Positions 52,103-63,529 of a stretch of DNA of 64,000 bases are shown piece by piece; within the stretch, counting starts at the first letter, position 1, and each line of letters opens with the position of its first letter. Source of the stretch: Blattamonas nauphoetae (Eukaryota; Preaxostyla; Oxymonadida). The notes under the pieces were generated by a model. The model was not told the DNA's origin. It was given only the letters and a program-made list of their open reading frames with translations, and did not search any database. The stretch lies in the NCBI GenBank assembly GCA_033064195.1, contig JARBJD010000073.1:220301-284300 (forward strand), read 5' to 3'. The position numbers and the translations under genes are program-made.

Positions 52103-54385
52103 TTATGCTCTGTCATACGATCCACTGTTAGACTTGTTATTTCGTCGGCAACAACAGCAGCAGATAATGATAACACCGACCACAGCAGCGACGACAAGAA
52201 TTATGACCAGAATGATGATCCAGCCATACTTTCCAAACCAGCTTCGTAAATCGACAGGCGCACGAGAGAACGTTGGAACAGCAACACACTTCCCATAGAC
52301 CGACCAATAGCGATCAACACATCCGGCAGCAACACATGTTGATGTGTCGTACGTGCCTGTGGCTGGCGAGCAGGGATGAGCAAAGAGTTCGTTGTCTTTG
52401 TTCTGTTTGTTGCACGTTGCGCTCTGCTGGAACATCCCTTCATCGCATTTCCCAAATTCAGCCTTCACCAGCCCCACAAGCTCCTTCACGTCGGCCTCGC
52501 TCGTCGACGGTGCTTTCTTGTACAATCTCTTCACAAGCGACGGTGTAACACGCGAGAACTCCATCAACTCGTCCTCCTTTCCTGCTTCTGTGGAATAGGC
52601 GATTGTGTGAGTGAATGTCATGTCGACAGTCTCCCGCACAAATGCGTCCATCGGCGAGTCCTCCTTCATATGCTGCGCAACAGCAATCACATTGGAGACA
52701 GGAAACACGGAGCCTCCACTGAATTCTCCGATATCGACGTCGGTTGGATCTGTGGTTATGGGATACCCGCCGAGGTACATCACGCGACCCAGCCGATGAA
52801 TCCGCGCGTTTTTGATGAACATGCCGCATGCTGAGCCGCACATTCCGTCGGTGAGGATGATAGTGTTTTCGGGAGTGAAGAGAGGTGTCGTTCGTGTGAG
52901 TTGATCTTTGTTCCAGTTTTTCTTGGCTGTCGCCCATACAAAGTCGTTTCCTCCTCCAAAAGAATATCGTTTGGTGAATGTCCGCTTGTATTCTGTTCCA
53001 TTGACGTGTTTGAACGTCTTCTCGATCGGGTCCTTCGAAACATCGATCGGTTCGAATGTGATCTTGTCCACTGGAGCACTTGTCGAGGTGAGCATAAATT
53101 TGTGGTATAGTTCACGCCACGTGGTCACCTGGTTATCGACTTCGAAGGTGTGCGGAATGGCGTTCGGCCAGAGCAGTTCCATCATTTGAACCATCATCGT
53201 CACGTCCCCTCCTCCATTCCCACGCAAATCAAGAATAAATTTCTCGCATTTCTTATCCACAATCCCTTTTAGTGACTGCACATAAGCTTTCGCGGTAGTA
53301 ATTTGGTTCTGCCCAAATGACCCAATATGCAAGTATCCTGTCTTCTCCGAAGAGATGACTCCAGACGTGATGCTGGACTCTGAAGTGACGATTGGTGTGT
53401 AATAATCCGAGTTCGATTGGGGGAGTTGTTTTGGAGATGGCTTTTCGGTGACGATGGTTCGGCTTGGGGAGAGAATATCCTGCAGGAGTTCTTCGTTCTT
53501 TTCTTTAATCTCCTCCACTGACAACTTGGGGGCTTCTTCGAACATATTAGCCTTGCTGCTCTTGATCGGGCACAACTTTTCTAAATCTGTGAGCTTGTCC
53601 TTTGTATTGATCAGCGCGACAAGAGGAACTGTCACTGTCTTCTGTTCTCCACCTGTGAGTGTCACCATCATCTTGACTTGTTTCGTCTGCGGCTTCAACG
53701 CTCTTCTGATAACAAATGACTCAGCGATGGCGCGGTTGAATCTATTCGTCTTTCGCTTTGCAAATGCAACGTTCTCCTCGGCCCATTCAGAAAGCACATC
53801 AAATGGCGTCTTTCCGGCATCGAAATCGTCTGTCAGGGTCAGATTAGTGACCTTCGCTCCCACAAGATTAAACCCAACTTGATCGTTCGAATAATCCGAC
53901 AGGCCTGCTGCAGCAGTGAATTCTTTAAGAACCAAAGTGGGTGTGCTGGTTGTATCGATCGACAGGTCGTATGGAAACGCCTGCATGATGATAGTGTCAC
54001 ATGGAGCCACAAATTGGAGATGAGCGTCTCTAGCGGAGTCAACGAGTTTGACGAGTGCTGAGTAGAATTTGAACGTTGTGTTGAGTTCTTTCAGGTCGAG
54101 AGCTTCAACAAGGGCCACAAGATCCATCTTTGAAACGCCTCCATCGACGGGTGGATCTCGCAGATGGTCCACAAACGAGTAATCATTGAACACTTGTGTC
54201 ACTGTTTTTATTGTGCTTTTGGCTTCACTTTCGCTAAACTGAGGAGAAATTGATTGTCATGGAGAGCAAACTTTGATTGTGTCAAAACATTCCTCGATGA
54301 TGCTCAAAGGCTGGACCGACGAGGATGGGTTACAAGCTCCATGCAGAAGAGTCTGCATCAAAAACAGCATTGTGCACAACATCAT
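52103..54385 (-). CDS. Membrane-anchored S41-family (tail-specific-like) serine peptidase
   Basis: The main exon (52103-54238) encodes a long N-terminal region, then the S41 core: SFGQNQ, KFILDLRGNGGGD (substrate/oxyanion loop) and TIILTDGMCGSACGMFIKNA with the nucleophile Ser in GSAC. A Cys-rich juxtamembrane stretch (CNKQNKDNELFAHPC) follows, then one C-terminal membrane helix (IILVIILVVAAVVGVIIICC) and a short basic tail. The ORF lacks a signal peptide. One is supplied upstream by MMLCTMLFLMQTLLHGACNP (ATG 54385) if a 33-nt GT...AG intron (54239-54271, containing an in-frame TGA) is removed, joining DTIK to FSESEAKS. The product is then about 749 residues, type I, with the protease outside the cytosol. 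The lineage-specific long insert before the core is unexplained. Confidence 0.8.
54239..54271 (-). other. Putative 33-nt spliceosomal intron of the S41 gene
   Basis: On the minus strand the segment begins GTTTGC and ends TCTCCTCAG. It is a multiple of three but contains TGA, so it is not translatable. Removing it fuses a signal peptide to the protease frame. Confidence 0.5.
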
Positions 54386-54456
54386 GTTGAATGCGATGAG
54401 AAGATGAAAAATGACCCTTCATTCAAGATTTCACACAGTTTCATTGGGAGTTTTTG

Positions 54457-54956
54457 AATCTCATAAAGATAAAAATGATCCCAGGGAAGTGAAAGATGCA
54501 CACTCTGCAGTTAGTCAAAATGACAGTGGTATCTCTGCTTCAGATCAAGTGGTATGAAGCACTTTTGAACAATGTCAGACAGGCAATCCATCTGACATTT
54601 AGGGACGTGTTCCCGATTAGTCCGGTGAGATTACATGACGATTTTTAGGCATTGAAAGCAGCAGACTTCGTAAAAACCAAAAAAAAGACACAAAGGAGAA
54701 AAAGTTTCGTCGAATGAAAGTGACCAGATACACTAAGCCGAGGCTGATGAACAATTCGATCCATAAAGATGGCACAATTGCAACGAGAAGAATGAAACAG
54801 ATCTTCCATTTTCGCTGGGTGCATCGTTCTTCAAGAATGACGACCATTTCAACATCTGGGAGATGGACCAGTCAAAAGAAAGAAGAGATACAGAAATAAA
54901 ATGATTTGGGGGCAGAAAAAGGGAGATTTTTACTGTGGAGATCTCATAAGCGGAGT
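54457..54956. other. Intergenic interval
   Basis: Short ORFs only; a minus-strand one (54617-54847) is hydrophobic and without similarity to other sequence here. I see no gene. The truncated helical-gene linker ends at about 54957. Confidence 0.35.
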
Positions 54957-54998
54957 GTGGGATGTAGGCGAGAGAGTTCTTTCGGTGTCACGAGTCAT

Positions 54999-56051
54999 CT
55001 ACCAAAGAGACCAAGGAGAGTTCATTCCCAAAAATTGCATGATTTCGAACGAACGCCACCTCACCAACACTCCATACTTCGATGACTTGTCGTGAAGCAG
55101 TGTTTGTTCGAGTCTTTCGTGAAACCCTTCCTGTTCCAGTGTCCGAAACAATATTCTTCCTCTGTGCATTTTTTCTGCTCCATTCTTCTTCCAGTTGCTG
55201 ATATTCTCGAACATCATCCAGATAATGTATTGGTTGGTGTCTCCGTCTTCCACTTTTGAGAGAAGTGTTTGGAAGGCCATTGGGATGCGAGAAGAACAAA
55301 TAAAATCCAGTGTTGGTTGGTGGAAGGCACTCGCATGATATATATTTATAAATATTTTGAAAGCGTCTTTAGATTGCTTGTTCCACGACAAAAGGTGATG
55401 ATTGCGACTGAGCTGGACGAGAGATGGCTCAATTGGGATCAACACTTCATTCAGCACCACATTTCGGATTGATTTAGGGTCAGTGTTGCAAATGGTGGAG
55501 AGAGACTGATTCGTGCCGAAGGAGAGCTCGATGGTTGAGAAGGACATCCTGATGACATCGTTCAGGATTGACGGACGATTGATCGCAGAAAGATCTCGCA
55601 AGAAAGGTGTGGAAAGGATTCTGGAAAATAGTTTTGCGGAGAGAAAGGTCATGCGGTTTGAGAATGAACACCAGTTGAGACACGTGTGAAGGAATGACAG
55701 AGAATGCATGAATATCGAGTGATGGGGCGACGATAAGAGAATCATGATTGAATCCAGAAGGATTGTGATTGAGGGTGTATGGTTTTTCCCCATCGTCTTC
55801 AATAAAATGGCGAAAAATACACCAGAATGGTTTCGCCGTTCGATCGAAGAAAAGAACGTCGATGCCTTTTCAAGCAGTTTCTCATCAAAATAAAAGCCAT
55901 CTCTGACCATCACAACAAGAGAGACGAAAGCTGCTGACACAGAATCAGCTGTGAATTTACCATCCTCTTTCCAAGTCAGGAATGGAAGGTAGTCTGGAAC
56001 AATGAGAAGAAGACGATGGATACTGTCTGATACAGTCGTTGTGAGGTTCAT
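54999..56051 (-). CDS. Helical family protein (seventh copy)
   Basis: A 350-residue intact member from ATG 56051 (MNLTTTVSDSIHRLLLIVPD), the duplicate of the 12062 gene. Marks: PDYLPFLTWKEDGKFTADSV, FVSLVVMVRDGFYFDEKLL, MILLSSPHHSIFMHSLSF, LFSRILSTPFLRDLSAINRP, EVLIPIEPSLVQLSRNH, GRILFRTLEQEGFHERLEQ. It stops SLW-TAG, followed in frame by ATG-ACT-CGT-GAC, the first ~14 codons of the conserved linker, which is then cut. It is head to head with the truncated pseudokinase at 56280, as in the 12-kb pair. Confidence 0.75.
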   Translation of the reverse strand: MNLTTTVSDSIHRLLLIVPDYLPFLTWKEDGKFTADSVSAAFVSLVVMVRDGFYFDEKLLEKASTFFSSIERRNHSGVFFAILLKTMGKNHTPSITILLDSIMILLSSPHHSIFMHSLSFLHTCLNWCSFSNRMTFLSAKLFSRILSTPFLRDLSAINRPSILNDVIRMSFSTIELSFGTNQSLSTICNTDPKSIRNVVLNEVLIPIEPSLVQLSRNHHLLSWNKQSKDAFKIFINIYHASAFHQPTLDFICSSRIPMAFQTLLSKVEDGDTNQYIIWMMFENISNWKKNGAEKMHRGRILFRTLEQEGFHERLEQTLLHDKSSKYGVLVRWRSFEIMQFLGMNSPWSLW

Positions 56052-56279
56052 TTCGAATCTATCCAAGGATAGCATTGGCCAAAACTTGAATGAATCAATC
56101 GATGGGGGGATCATGATAACTTCTTCAGATGAGCGATATCTTCCAAGTAATCTCGCCATTCAGAGTTCACTCACGATGTTTGTGAAAATCATGTCAAAGA
56201 TTATCACTGAAATATCAAAGGATTGTTTTGAACTCCGAAGAAAGGTCCAGATCTTTGATTCAGTCCATTTCCAAGATTC
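56052..56279. promoter_or_regulatory. Shared divergent intergenic region (duplicate of 11833-12061)
   Basis: 228 bases between two divergent start codons, colinear and similar, inverted, to 11833-12061. The best-kept blocks are around GATGAGCGATATC and near the downstream gene's start. Confidence 0.4.
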
Positions 56280-57995
56280 ATGGCTGCTCCTCTACTCATC
56301 CTATCGATTTTTGTGGCTCTTTCCTCCTCCTCTCTGCCTGTTGTTCCGTTCAAACCTCGCTCCCTGGATGAAGAACTGACTCGTTCTTTCAGCTCGAATG
56401 AAAACCGAAACCGTCTGCTTAATCGAATTGTCCTCGACCATGATTCGTACATCGGGAAGGAACTACCTATTGTTGAGCAAACACTGGAAATCAGTGGATC
56501 ATCAACTCTGATACTCCATTCCAATCAGATTCGCCCTGAACAAAATGTCGATCTGGGAAACCCAGAACTGACACGCCCACCACAACTCAGCCCCATCTTT
56601 GTCCTCTCAAATTCGACCATGAGCCTCTCCGCACTGTCCATATCAGCCATTCAGCCAAATGCAATCATATGCTCGCTTTCCTCGTCAGTCCAGTTTGTAT
56701 CAGACTGTCGAATCACCTCGAACGGACAACAATGTCCATTTGTTGTCGTGGATGGACAGACAACCGAATCCACATCAATCACGATGATGAATGTCTCTCA
56801 TCAGATTCCGAACACATTTTCACTTCTTCCGTTGATATCGTCGCAGATGGGCCTGAATGACCTTCAACATCATCTCCACTCCTCCTCACCACTCACCATT
56901 CTTGGAATAGGCCTTTCGATATCGCACAAACTCTTGCCTCGTTCGACTGGTCCCCTTTTCGACTTCGGAGCACCTTCGCAAGTCGTCCAGCAACTGAATC
57001 ATGATCTGACGGTGACTCTGAGCACGTCAACATTCGAAAACATGACCACACCCTCCCAACCCCCACGAAGGGAACGCCATCCTCGGCTGGCTCAGACAGT
57101 TGTGGGTTCGACGCTCTCGTCGAGCAGCGGGAACATTTGGAGTGCGGTCTCGCTCGGGATGAACATAGGAGGGTCTTTCTCGGTCATCAACTCCTCCTTC
57201 AGCCATATCCACCCGTCGCTCCTCCTCTCGCCACCTTCGACCTCCACGCCCAATCAAGACCAAAATTATTATGAATATCAATATCATTATCCGTTTGCAG
57301 ACCGTTCGATGACAATTTTCGAACGCTGTCTATTCCGCTGCATGGCCGACCGTCAGCACGTCCTCATCGTCGACTGCCTGAGCGGAAATGAAGTCAGAAT
57401 GCGGGACTGCCTTGTCATCGAGTGTCACCTTGTTCAACCTGAACGAGGACCATGTGAAGCAATGGTTTTCTTCGTTTCCACTCCACACGAAGGCGCCGTG
57501 GTTTGTGAAAACGTCATCTTTCTCGATATTGAGTGTAATTCAGCCCCCTGCCTTCTCATCCAAGGATTGCAATATCTGTCGTTCTCAAATGTTTTCTTTG
57601 ACCATGTTCGTTGTTTCGGGAGTTCTCTCTGCGTCCTAAACTCCATCAGCCAGTGCTCCTTCACTGAAGTCAGCTTTTCTCGATGTGAAGTGGAAGAAAC
57701 GCAGTGGATCTTGATTCTCAACGAGACATCCTTCGAACGCTGCCATTCCATCAGTTTTCGAGAGAATCCTTGGAACACCGAACTTTCTGAAACAGGCTGC
57801 ACTTTTCGAGACCCGGATCGTGTTTTGGGTACGACAGATCGATGGCCTCCGTCGTCTGGTCTTCTGATTGTTGATGAGAATGTCAAGTTCCACCGAACCC
57901 AAGCTTTGTCATGCTCGTTGCTTCAGGAAACCAGAATGGAGCACACACTGCGCTTCTGTTCGTGTTTCGTTGGACGGGTGACCATTATCAGCTGA
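56280..57995 (+). CDS. Surface pseudokinase duplicate, N-terminal ORF (signal peptide and beta-helix)
   Basis: Starts MAAPLLILSIFVALSSSS, the same signal peptide as the gene at 11832, and matches its ectodomain closely (LILHSNQIRPEQNVDLG, SVQFVSDCRITSNGQQCPF, RSTGPLFDFGAPSQVV). Near 57885 about 24 codons present in the other copy are missing, together with a frame change. The last ~35 codons are out of frame, and the true continuation is the ORF at 57911. It could make a secreted ectodomain alone, but the whole locus is better read as a pseudogene. Confidence 0.65.
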   Translation: MAAPLLILSIFVALSSSSLPVVPFKPRSLDEELTRSFSSNENRNRLLNRIVLDHDSYIGKELPIVEQTLEISGSSTLILHSNQIRPEQNVDLGNPELTRPPQLSPIFVLSNSTMSLSALSISAIQPNAIICSLSSSVQFVSDCRITSNGQQCPFVVVDGQTTESTSITMMNVSHQIPNTFSLLPLISSQMGLNDLQHHLHSSSPLTILGIGLSISHKLLPRSTGPLFDFGAPSQVVQQLNHDLTVTLSTSTFENMTTPSQPPRRERHPRLAQTVVGSTLSSSSGNIWSAVSLGMNIGGSFSVINSSFSHIHPSLLLSPPSTSTPNQDQNYYEYQYHYPFADRSMTIFERCLFRCMADRQHVLIVDCLSGNEVRMRDCLVIECHLVQPERGPCEAMVFFVSTPHEGAVVCENVIFLDIECNSAPCLLIQGLQYLSFSNVFFDHVRCFGSSLCVLNSISQCSFTEVSFSRCEVEETQWILILNETSFERCHSISFRENPWNTELSETGCTFRDPDRVLGTTDRWPPSSGLLIVDENVKFHRTQALSCSLLQETRMEHTLRFCSCFVGRVTIIS

Positions 57996-59230
57996 TGTCC
58001 ACACTTGACACATACTCCTCCGCGGGGATGTCTGGACTGACAATTCGCTCCATCGTCATGCCTGGTTTTGTCGTCGAGCATGACTCGCCTGTCATCCTCG
58101 TGACGCAACAGACTGTTTGTGTCACATCATCAGACATCATTGTCCATTCAGACGGCACTTGGATCGTATCAGTTTCTTTCAAATCTGAATGCTTCGTGAG
58201 GAGTGCGGTCAACTTCACAGCTGAATCGGGTGGAGAGCACTTCACACAAGAATTTCACTTTGAGTACGCCGATACGTTCGATCTGGAAGTCCCAGTGAAC
58301 AAGTCTTTTGGTGGTCCGTTCAGTCCTGGAGCGAATATCCGTCTCTACATGCAGTCAGATGATCTCTCTGTGGATTGGTTGCTTCTGGAATGTGATAGTG
58401 TGGTTGTTCCTGTCAACCACCAACTGACCGACTTCGCTGACTCCGCTGTGTTGAACGAAGATGGCACAGTTTCCGTTTTTGTGCGAGGGGTGAATCTAAC
58501 CAACCACGAAATTGTCGTCGAGCTGAATTCGTCGATCTGCAGCGAGTCTGTGCTGCTCAACGAGGAAACAGGCACCTTTCTGTTCAACACAACTCTGAAT
58601 GGACACACGCCGGGACTCGAAATCGGTGCAGAGTACTCGATCACATCGTTCACTGTGGACGGATACTCGCTCGTTCCATCAGCTCAGCTCGTCTTCACCG
58701 TTCCGTTGCCACTTCCTGTCGAAGTGCAAGTGGATGCGTCTGCAGGAGTGGTTGGGAGGAAGTTCACTGTCTCGTTTTATTCGACGGATCTGGCTGGGAT
58801 GGAAGTGATGCTCGAAGTCTCTTGTGATCAGTCGCTTCATCAAGAAGTCCTGGCTTTTGATTCGGAAGGCCGATGCGACCTCGTCGTCGATGATTTGGCT
58901 GATCACTCCTTCTTCACATTTGAGGCCGACTACTCCCTCTCCGTTGTCGCCTGTCCACTGAACCTCGCTGTGCTGCTAGTCCCTGATTTTTTCTCCATTC
59001 CCGCGAATCCACAGAAGACCATTTCCATCACATTTTTTCACTACATCCACAACGGCGAATTTGTGCACATAATCTTGAAAGAAACCAACCTTGGCTCCGG
59101 TCGAGTCACCATCACTTTCAGAAATGTCCACAATCACTCCGACACGTTCACTTGCCCTTTGTATTTCTACGATTCCGAAGGAAGCCTCTCCCCTACTCTG
59201 TACCTCCGAGAGGGAGGAGTAAAGTCCTAA
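57911..59230 (+). pseudogene. Surface pseudokinase duplicate, E-set part, truncated by a transposon
   Basis: Continues the gene above in another frame (MLVASGNQNGAHTALLFVFR) through the E-set repeats. It reads without a break across the point where the 10.0-kb copy is frameshifted (TYSSAGMSGLTIR). Homology to the other copy stops at 59220 (REGGV). The remaining ectodomain, membrane helix and kinase part are gone, replaced by transposon sequence, and a TAA comes three codons later. Confidence 0.7.
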
Positions 59231-59434
59231 ATATACCCGCGATGGGGAATAAACCCGATAGTGTCATTCTTTATCGCTCATTCGCTTTTTGTGACCCATT
59301 TCACAAACGACACGTCCTCCGTCCTTATTAATGCGTTTTTTTGGAATAATGAAACAGTCTCTGAAGAAAAGTGCCATTGTGAGTAGAAAAATGAGAGAAA
59401 CTGTGAGTTAGCTTGTTTATTTGGTGGAAGAAAA

Positions 59435-60508
59435 TCAGAAGTTAACGGTGGATCGTTTTTTAGAATTGTAGGTGAACTGCTCCATCTCAAGAATCGCTTC
59501 TGATGGAGTGGGAGGCCCTGAGACTTTTCTTTTCACTTTTATAACATGAGGTCGAGTGGGCGATGGTTGAGCCTCCTGAATTTGTGGTGCTTGAATGATC
59601 AATCGGAGACGGTCTTGTTTAGATAAGTTTGAATCGATTGGTTGTTCGTCAGATACATCAAGGAGACGTCCAACATATTTTGGGATGAGATGAGTCAACA
59701 TAGGTGAGTTAGGAGGTGATTGAGGCGGAGTACTTTTTTCGCTCTCGATTCCACTATGGCCCGCTCTTTTTCGGAATTTTTGGAGATTTCCGAGGAGAGC
59801 TTCGATTGAGAGCGGAAATATTCCAGTTGCGGAGAACGATGCATGAATAATATCTGGAGTGGTAGATTTTGCAAATGCTCCAGGCAACGCGGCCACTAAA
59901 GCTGTTTTAAACTCCTGTTCGGAACATCCTGGAGGTGGCAGGAACGTTGTAGACAGGATTTGCTTAAATGATCCAAAAACATACTGGTCTAGAGGTGCAC
60001 AAATGTGAGAAGTGTGAGGAGGAATCAGGATCATACGAATGTTATGATCCTTTAGAAGCCGAATCGCCCGATCTGATGTATGTGAGGAACAACCATCTGT
60101 GATTATTAATGCAGTTTTTCCCTGTTTGTGGAGCCTTTGTCTCAGTTGGTCGATTTCTGGAATCAACGACGATTCCACGATTTCTTCAAATATCGCCTTC
60201 GTCATCCATCCTGTTCCTTGTAGGATGATTTTAAACCCGTGAATCTCCAAGTTGATGAATTCATGACGGTCTATTTTGCGTGGATACAGCAGGATAGGTG
60301 AAAGTGGAATTCCCTTCGTGGACACTGTGACGAAGAGTGTGACATTTTCATGTCTTGGAATGGAGGGAGAAAGGATCTCTGGGTTGTCTGTTGAGGTGAC
60401 GCGCTGTGATTTGTCATTTTGATGAACAACGACTGAGGTTTCATCACAATTTAGAATAAGATCAGAATCGATGTGAAACTCCGAAAGAGTTTCACCTAGT
60501 TTATGATG
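59435..60508 (-). pseudogene. pogo-like DDE_1 transposase, N-terminally truncated
   Basis: The open frame runs from a TAA at 60511 to a TGA at 59435. It contains a full DDE_1-type catalytic core: DLILNCDETSVVVHQ (first Asp), TALIITDGCSSHTSDRA (second Asp) and LIPPHTSHICAPLDQYVFGS (third acid, Asp). PRHENVTLFVTVSTKGIPL precedes the second Asp, as in pogo/jerky proteins. The DNA-binding HTH/CENP-B region expected before the core is missing, and no ATG starts the frame near the core, so the gene is broken upstream. The C-terminal tail is Pro/Ser-rich. Confidence 0.75.
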
Positions 60509-60510
60509 TT

Positions 60511-61030
60511 AAGAGGACGGACGAAGGACAAAATCTTGAGGACAGAGGACAGGGGTCCTGTCCTCCTCGGAAAATCAGCTTTGTTTTCCTCCATTTCATC
60601 TGAATTCACCTTCTCTCTGTTCTTCAAACACTCTTTGTCTCTATTCGGACCTGTTCAATGCCAGAGAATGCTTCAAAATGTCTGAAAAGAAGTTTCTTCA
60701 CCCCGCACTTTTTTCATGGAATTTTCTGACTATATAGCAGACTTGATCCTTCAATATTCGATCATATCCATCGTATGACATTAAAAAGGGCGTTAATATG
60801 TGTGAAAATCAGTTTGGTGGTGAATCACGAGCCGTAGGGGCTCTGTCTCCTAAACTCCTAATTAGGAGTTTAGAGGACGATCGGCCCAAGAGAGGACAAA
60901 GAGGAGGACAAATCGGACAAGCACCTTATATTCACACTGGAACTTTCTCTCAATTAGTTCATCCAACTTCTGCACTTATCTCAAAAGAGGACAAATCGGA
61001 CAAATCGGACATGTCCGATTTGTCCCGATC
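60511..61030. repeat. GGACA-rich palindromic insertion in the transposon
   Basis: Contains repeated GAGGACA and GGACAAATC words, a near-palindrome at ~60548-60568 (AGGACAGGGGTCCTGTCCT), a perfect 24-bp palindrome at 60850-60873 and a perfect 28-bp palindrome at 60998-61025. AAGAGGA occurs at the left edge and, inverted, at the right. No coding capacity. It is probably a small inverted-repeat element. Confidence 0.5.
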
Positions 61031-61140
61031 CTCTTCCCCACGATGAGTTGTCTTCGTCATCTCTTTTCTTTCAGGACCTCTCATTCCGCAATTTGACTTC
61101 CGTTCTACATTCAACCCTTCTATTGTCGGGTTCTAAATCA

Positions 61141-61970
61141 ATTTTGTCTGTGTTGAATCCAAATTCGTGAAAACCACTTGACCCAGAATTGACTCCTCTT
61201 CTTCTTGTCATTGATATCGTATCGAATTAATCTGGTGAAAAATCACTCCATCAGTATGTATCTCCGCTGTTATTACCCTCTTCTTCCCATGTTTCTCATC
61301 ATTTATCCGACATAGATGACTTGATCGTGTAACAATCTGAAATAAACAGAAAGAAATGAAATAGGAAAAACTCCCAACATCAGTATGCATCTTTATTGTT
61401 TCTATACTCATTTTCATCAATTAGCCGAACCACATACCTCCTCTGTTCTTCCGAACAACACGGAGAACTTCAAGGACATCCCGTTCCCGACACTGTCCAT
61501 AACTCCGCCTTTCTCTTTGTCAGAACGTGATTTGAAGGAACCAATCACCTCTTCAGATTTGACACAATCTCCGACTCACTCACAATCGAGAACTGTATCG
61601 AAGCCAAACGGAAGGAGGATCTGAACGTGCCGCTCTCCGAAAATAGGCTACTGCCACAGAATGAAACAGATTCCCTCATCGTACACACGGGAAATGATGT
61701 GTTGAGCGGGTCTTATTCATGCAAAGAATTGCGGAACGAACGTGGGCAGCCAATTTACAACCAGCCTCCGATGATTAGGCGGATGACTCACTTTTCTCGA
61801 TCAACTTCCGAAACAAACCACCAAGTGCGACTCTGACGATATTTCATCATTCTGCTCTGACTTGCGATTGAAGAGAAGCCGACACGAGAAAATGGCGATC
61901 AAGACGGATTTCACCGCATACTCGATTTAAAATACGATAAATATCATGCGCATCAGTACCTAGTCTCATC
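61141..61970. other. Intergenic interval with short ORFs
   Basis: A 61345-61420 stretch (GAAATGAAATA, ACATCAGTATGCATCTTTATT) resembles 25805-25860, so it is a diverged dispersed repeat. Two plus-strand ORFs (61385-61624, 61627-61836) have no recognised domain. Confidence 0.35.
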
Positions 61971-61977
61971 AACGACG

Positions 61978-63373
61978 ATGAATCTTCGAGGAAAAGAAAC
62001 AAGAATCTATTCTACATGGTTGGTGGACGAAGCTCGTCAACATGAATCTCGGACGTGGAAAAACAAAGCAAACTACCATGAAGAAACGATCAAATTCATA
62101 TTTATCTTCTCAAATTGTTCGATTTATGTTTCATGGATGATAATTGATTGTCGAGGGATGTTTCTTTCGAACGGACAACTCTCGAACTCCAACGTGGTCA
62201 TTTCGTCAAGCATGATCATCTCAAATCCTGCATGTTCCCCATTTATGCTTGTCTGTTCTGAGGTGAACGATGGATGTTCAATTTCTTTCATTGACGTTGT
62301 TCCCAGATCGAGTGAACTTCGGACACTCCTTCCACTGATTGCCTTTTCCCCAATCCGCAAATTCTCCTCCGCCCAACCACCCTGCTCTGAGATAAACAGT
62401 GCAGCTTCTGTCAGCTGCTCCGGTCTCCTCATTCACGTCACCAGCCTCGTTCTTGAACTGGTCCTCTCCTCTCCCCAGGACACTTTCGACAGAACAGAAT
62501 CAAGTCGTACCGACTCAACTCACAGTTGACTCATCTCTCCTCTCTTCCCGCCTCCTGACACAATGAGCTCGAACCAACTTAGTGGAACAGGGTGTGTGGA
62601 CTCAACAACGGAGAATCCCTCGTCTGCTCGAACGTCTCCTTCACCCCTTTGCCGCCTCCTTCAACAGAATCATCCAGAAATCAACGGCATCGTTCAAAAC
62701 CACATCACGTTCAGTCGCTGTTTGTTCATGGCGTGTTCAGCGCAGTTTGATGGAAGTGCGACACTCTCCGGCCCTTCCTCTCTTCCATCTCAGGCTCGGT
62801 TTTCCAGCCAGTCTCTGCCTCATACTCTTCATGGACTGCTGCCGTCCTCCCTCTGAAGGCGAGGTGAGTTGTGCCATGCGCCTCGCAGACAGCTCCGGGC
62901 CTGTTCTGGACAGCGTGATATTCAGAGGAATCGACTCTTCAAAAGGGATGGAGTTCGTGCTCCAGAACCCAGGGTGCTCGTCGTTGTTCGCAACAAGAAT
63001 CACGAACTGTGACTCCACGACAATTGCCGAGAATTACCTGATCGTTGACGAGGACAGACTGGACAGTACGCTGATCCCTCATCCAACACAAAACGCCATC
63101 ACCAGCAGGATCTTGTATAATCTTCTCGACGAGGCCACAGCGACTCTTCAGAGATTCGCAGAATCGGCCGTCGAAGGAAGGATGATCGCCACCCCTTTCG
63201 CTTCCTCATCTTCGATTTTCCAGAGCTTGACACACAATCTGCTCTCAGTGAAGTGCACATCCGACGAATTCATCGTCGATCCTTCGATTCAATCATCAAC
63301 TCATTCAATATTCCTCTCAACATGCGTCCTCACCCTCAACAGTGGTCACCTTATCCCAATCACCTCGTTCTGA
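61978..63373 (+). pseudogene. Surface beta-helix protein gene, decayed
   Basis: The first ORF (61978-62529) has the family's strand repeats (LSNGQLSNSNVVISSSMIIS, SELRTLLPLIAFSP, SCSGLLIHVTSLVL). From 62530 coding moves through all three frames: NNGESLVCSNVSFTPLPPPS, then NHITFSRCLFMACSAQFDGS, then from about 62855 PSEGEVSCAMRLADSSGPVL to NCDSTTIAENYLIVDEDRLD, in the ORF ending 63373. At least two frameshifts are needed. No signal peptide, membrane helix or kinase part is linked to it. It is a decayed member of the same ectodomain superfamily as the genes at 11.8 and 56.3 kb. Confidence 0.6.
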
Positions 63374-63529
63374 TGGTACTGTCGTTCACTTCACCGGACA
63401 GGCCATCACTGACGCGCTTCACAACCACTCGACACAGTAGTCCTGACTACGTGAGATACACTCAGAGTGGACTCGGAATGCCGACAGGAACTTTCACTCT
63501 CCACGATCTCCCGTCCCTGCTCTACACGA

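Larger units (their letters stand above)
59221..61140 (-). mobile_element. Tc1/pogo-type DNA transposon remnant
   Basis: The left limit is set by the break in the pseudokinase duplicate at 59220. It contains a DDE transposase on the minus strand whose N-terminal side is interrupted at about 60510 by a GGACA-rich palindromic block (60511-61030). The right end is uncertain; no matching terminal repeat was found. Confidence 0.5.

Noticed and set aside
12062-56051. TAA/TAG read as Gln throughout the window (TGA the only stop)
   Set aside because: Long intact ORFs (pseudokinase, S41, RT) contain no in-frame TAA/TAG. Helical copies without the linker also stop at TAA, at the same family position.
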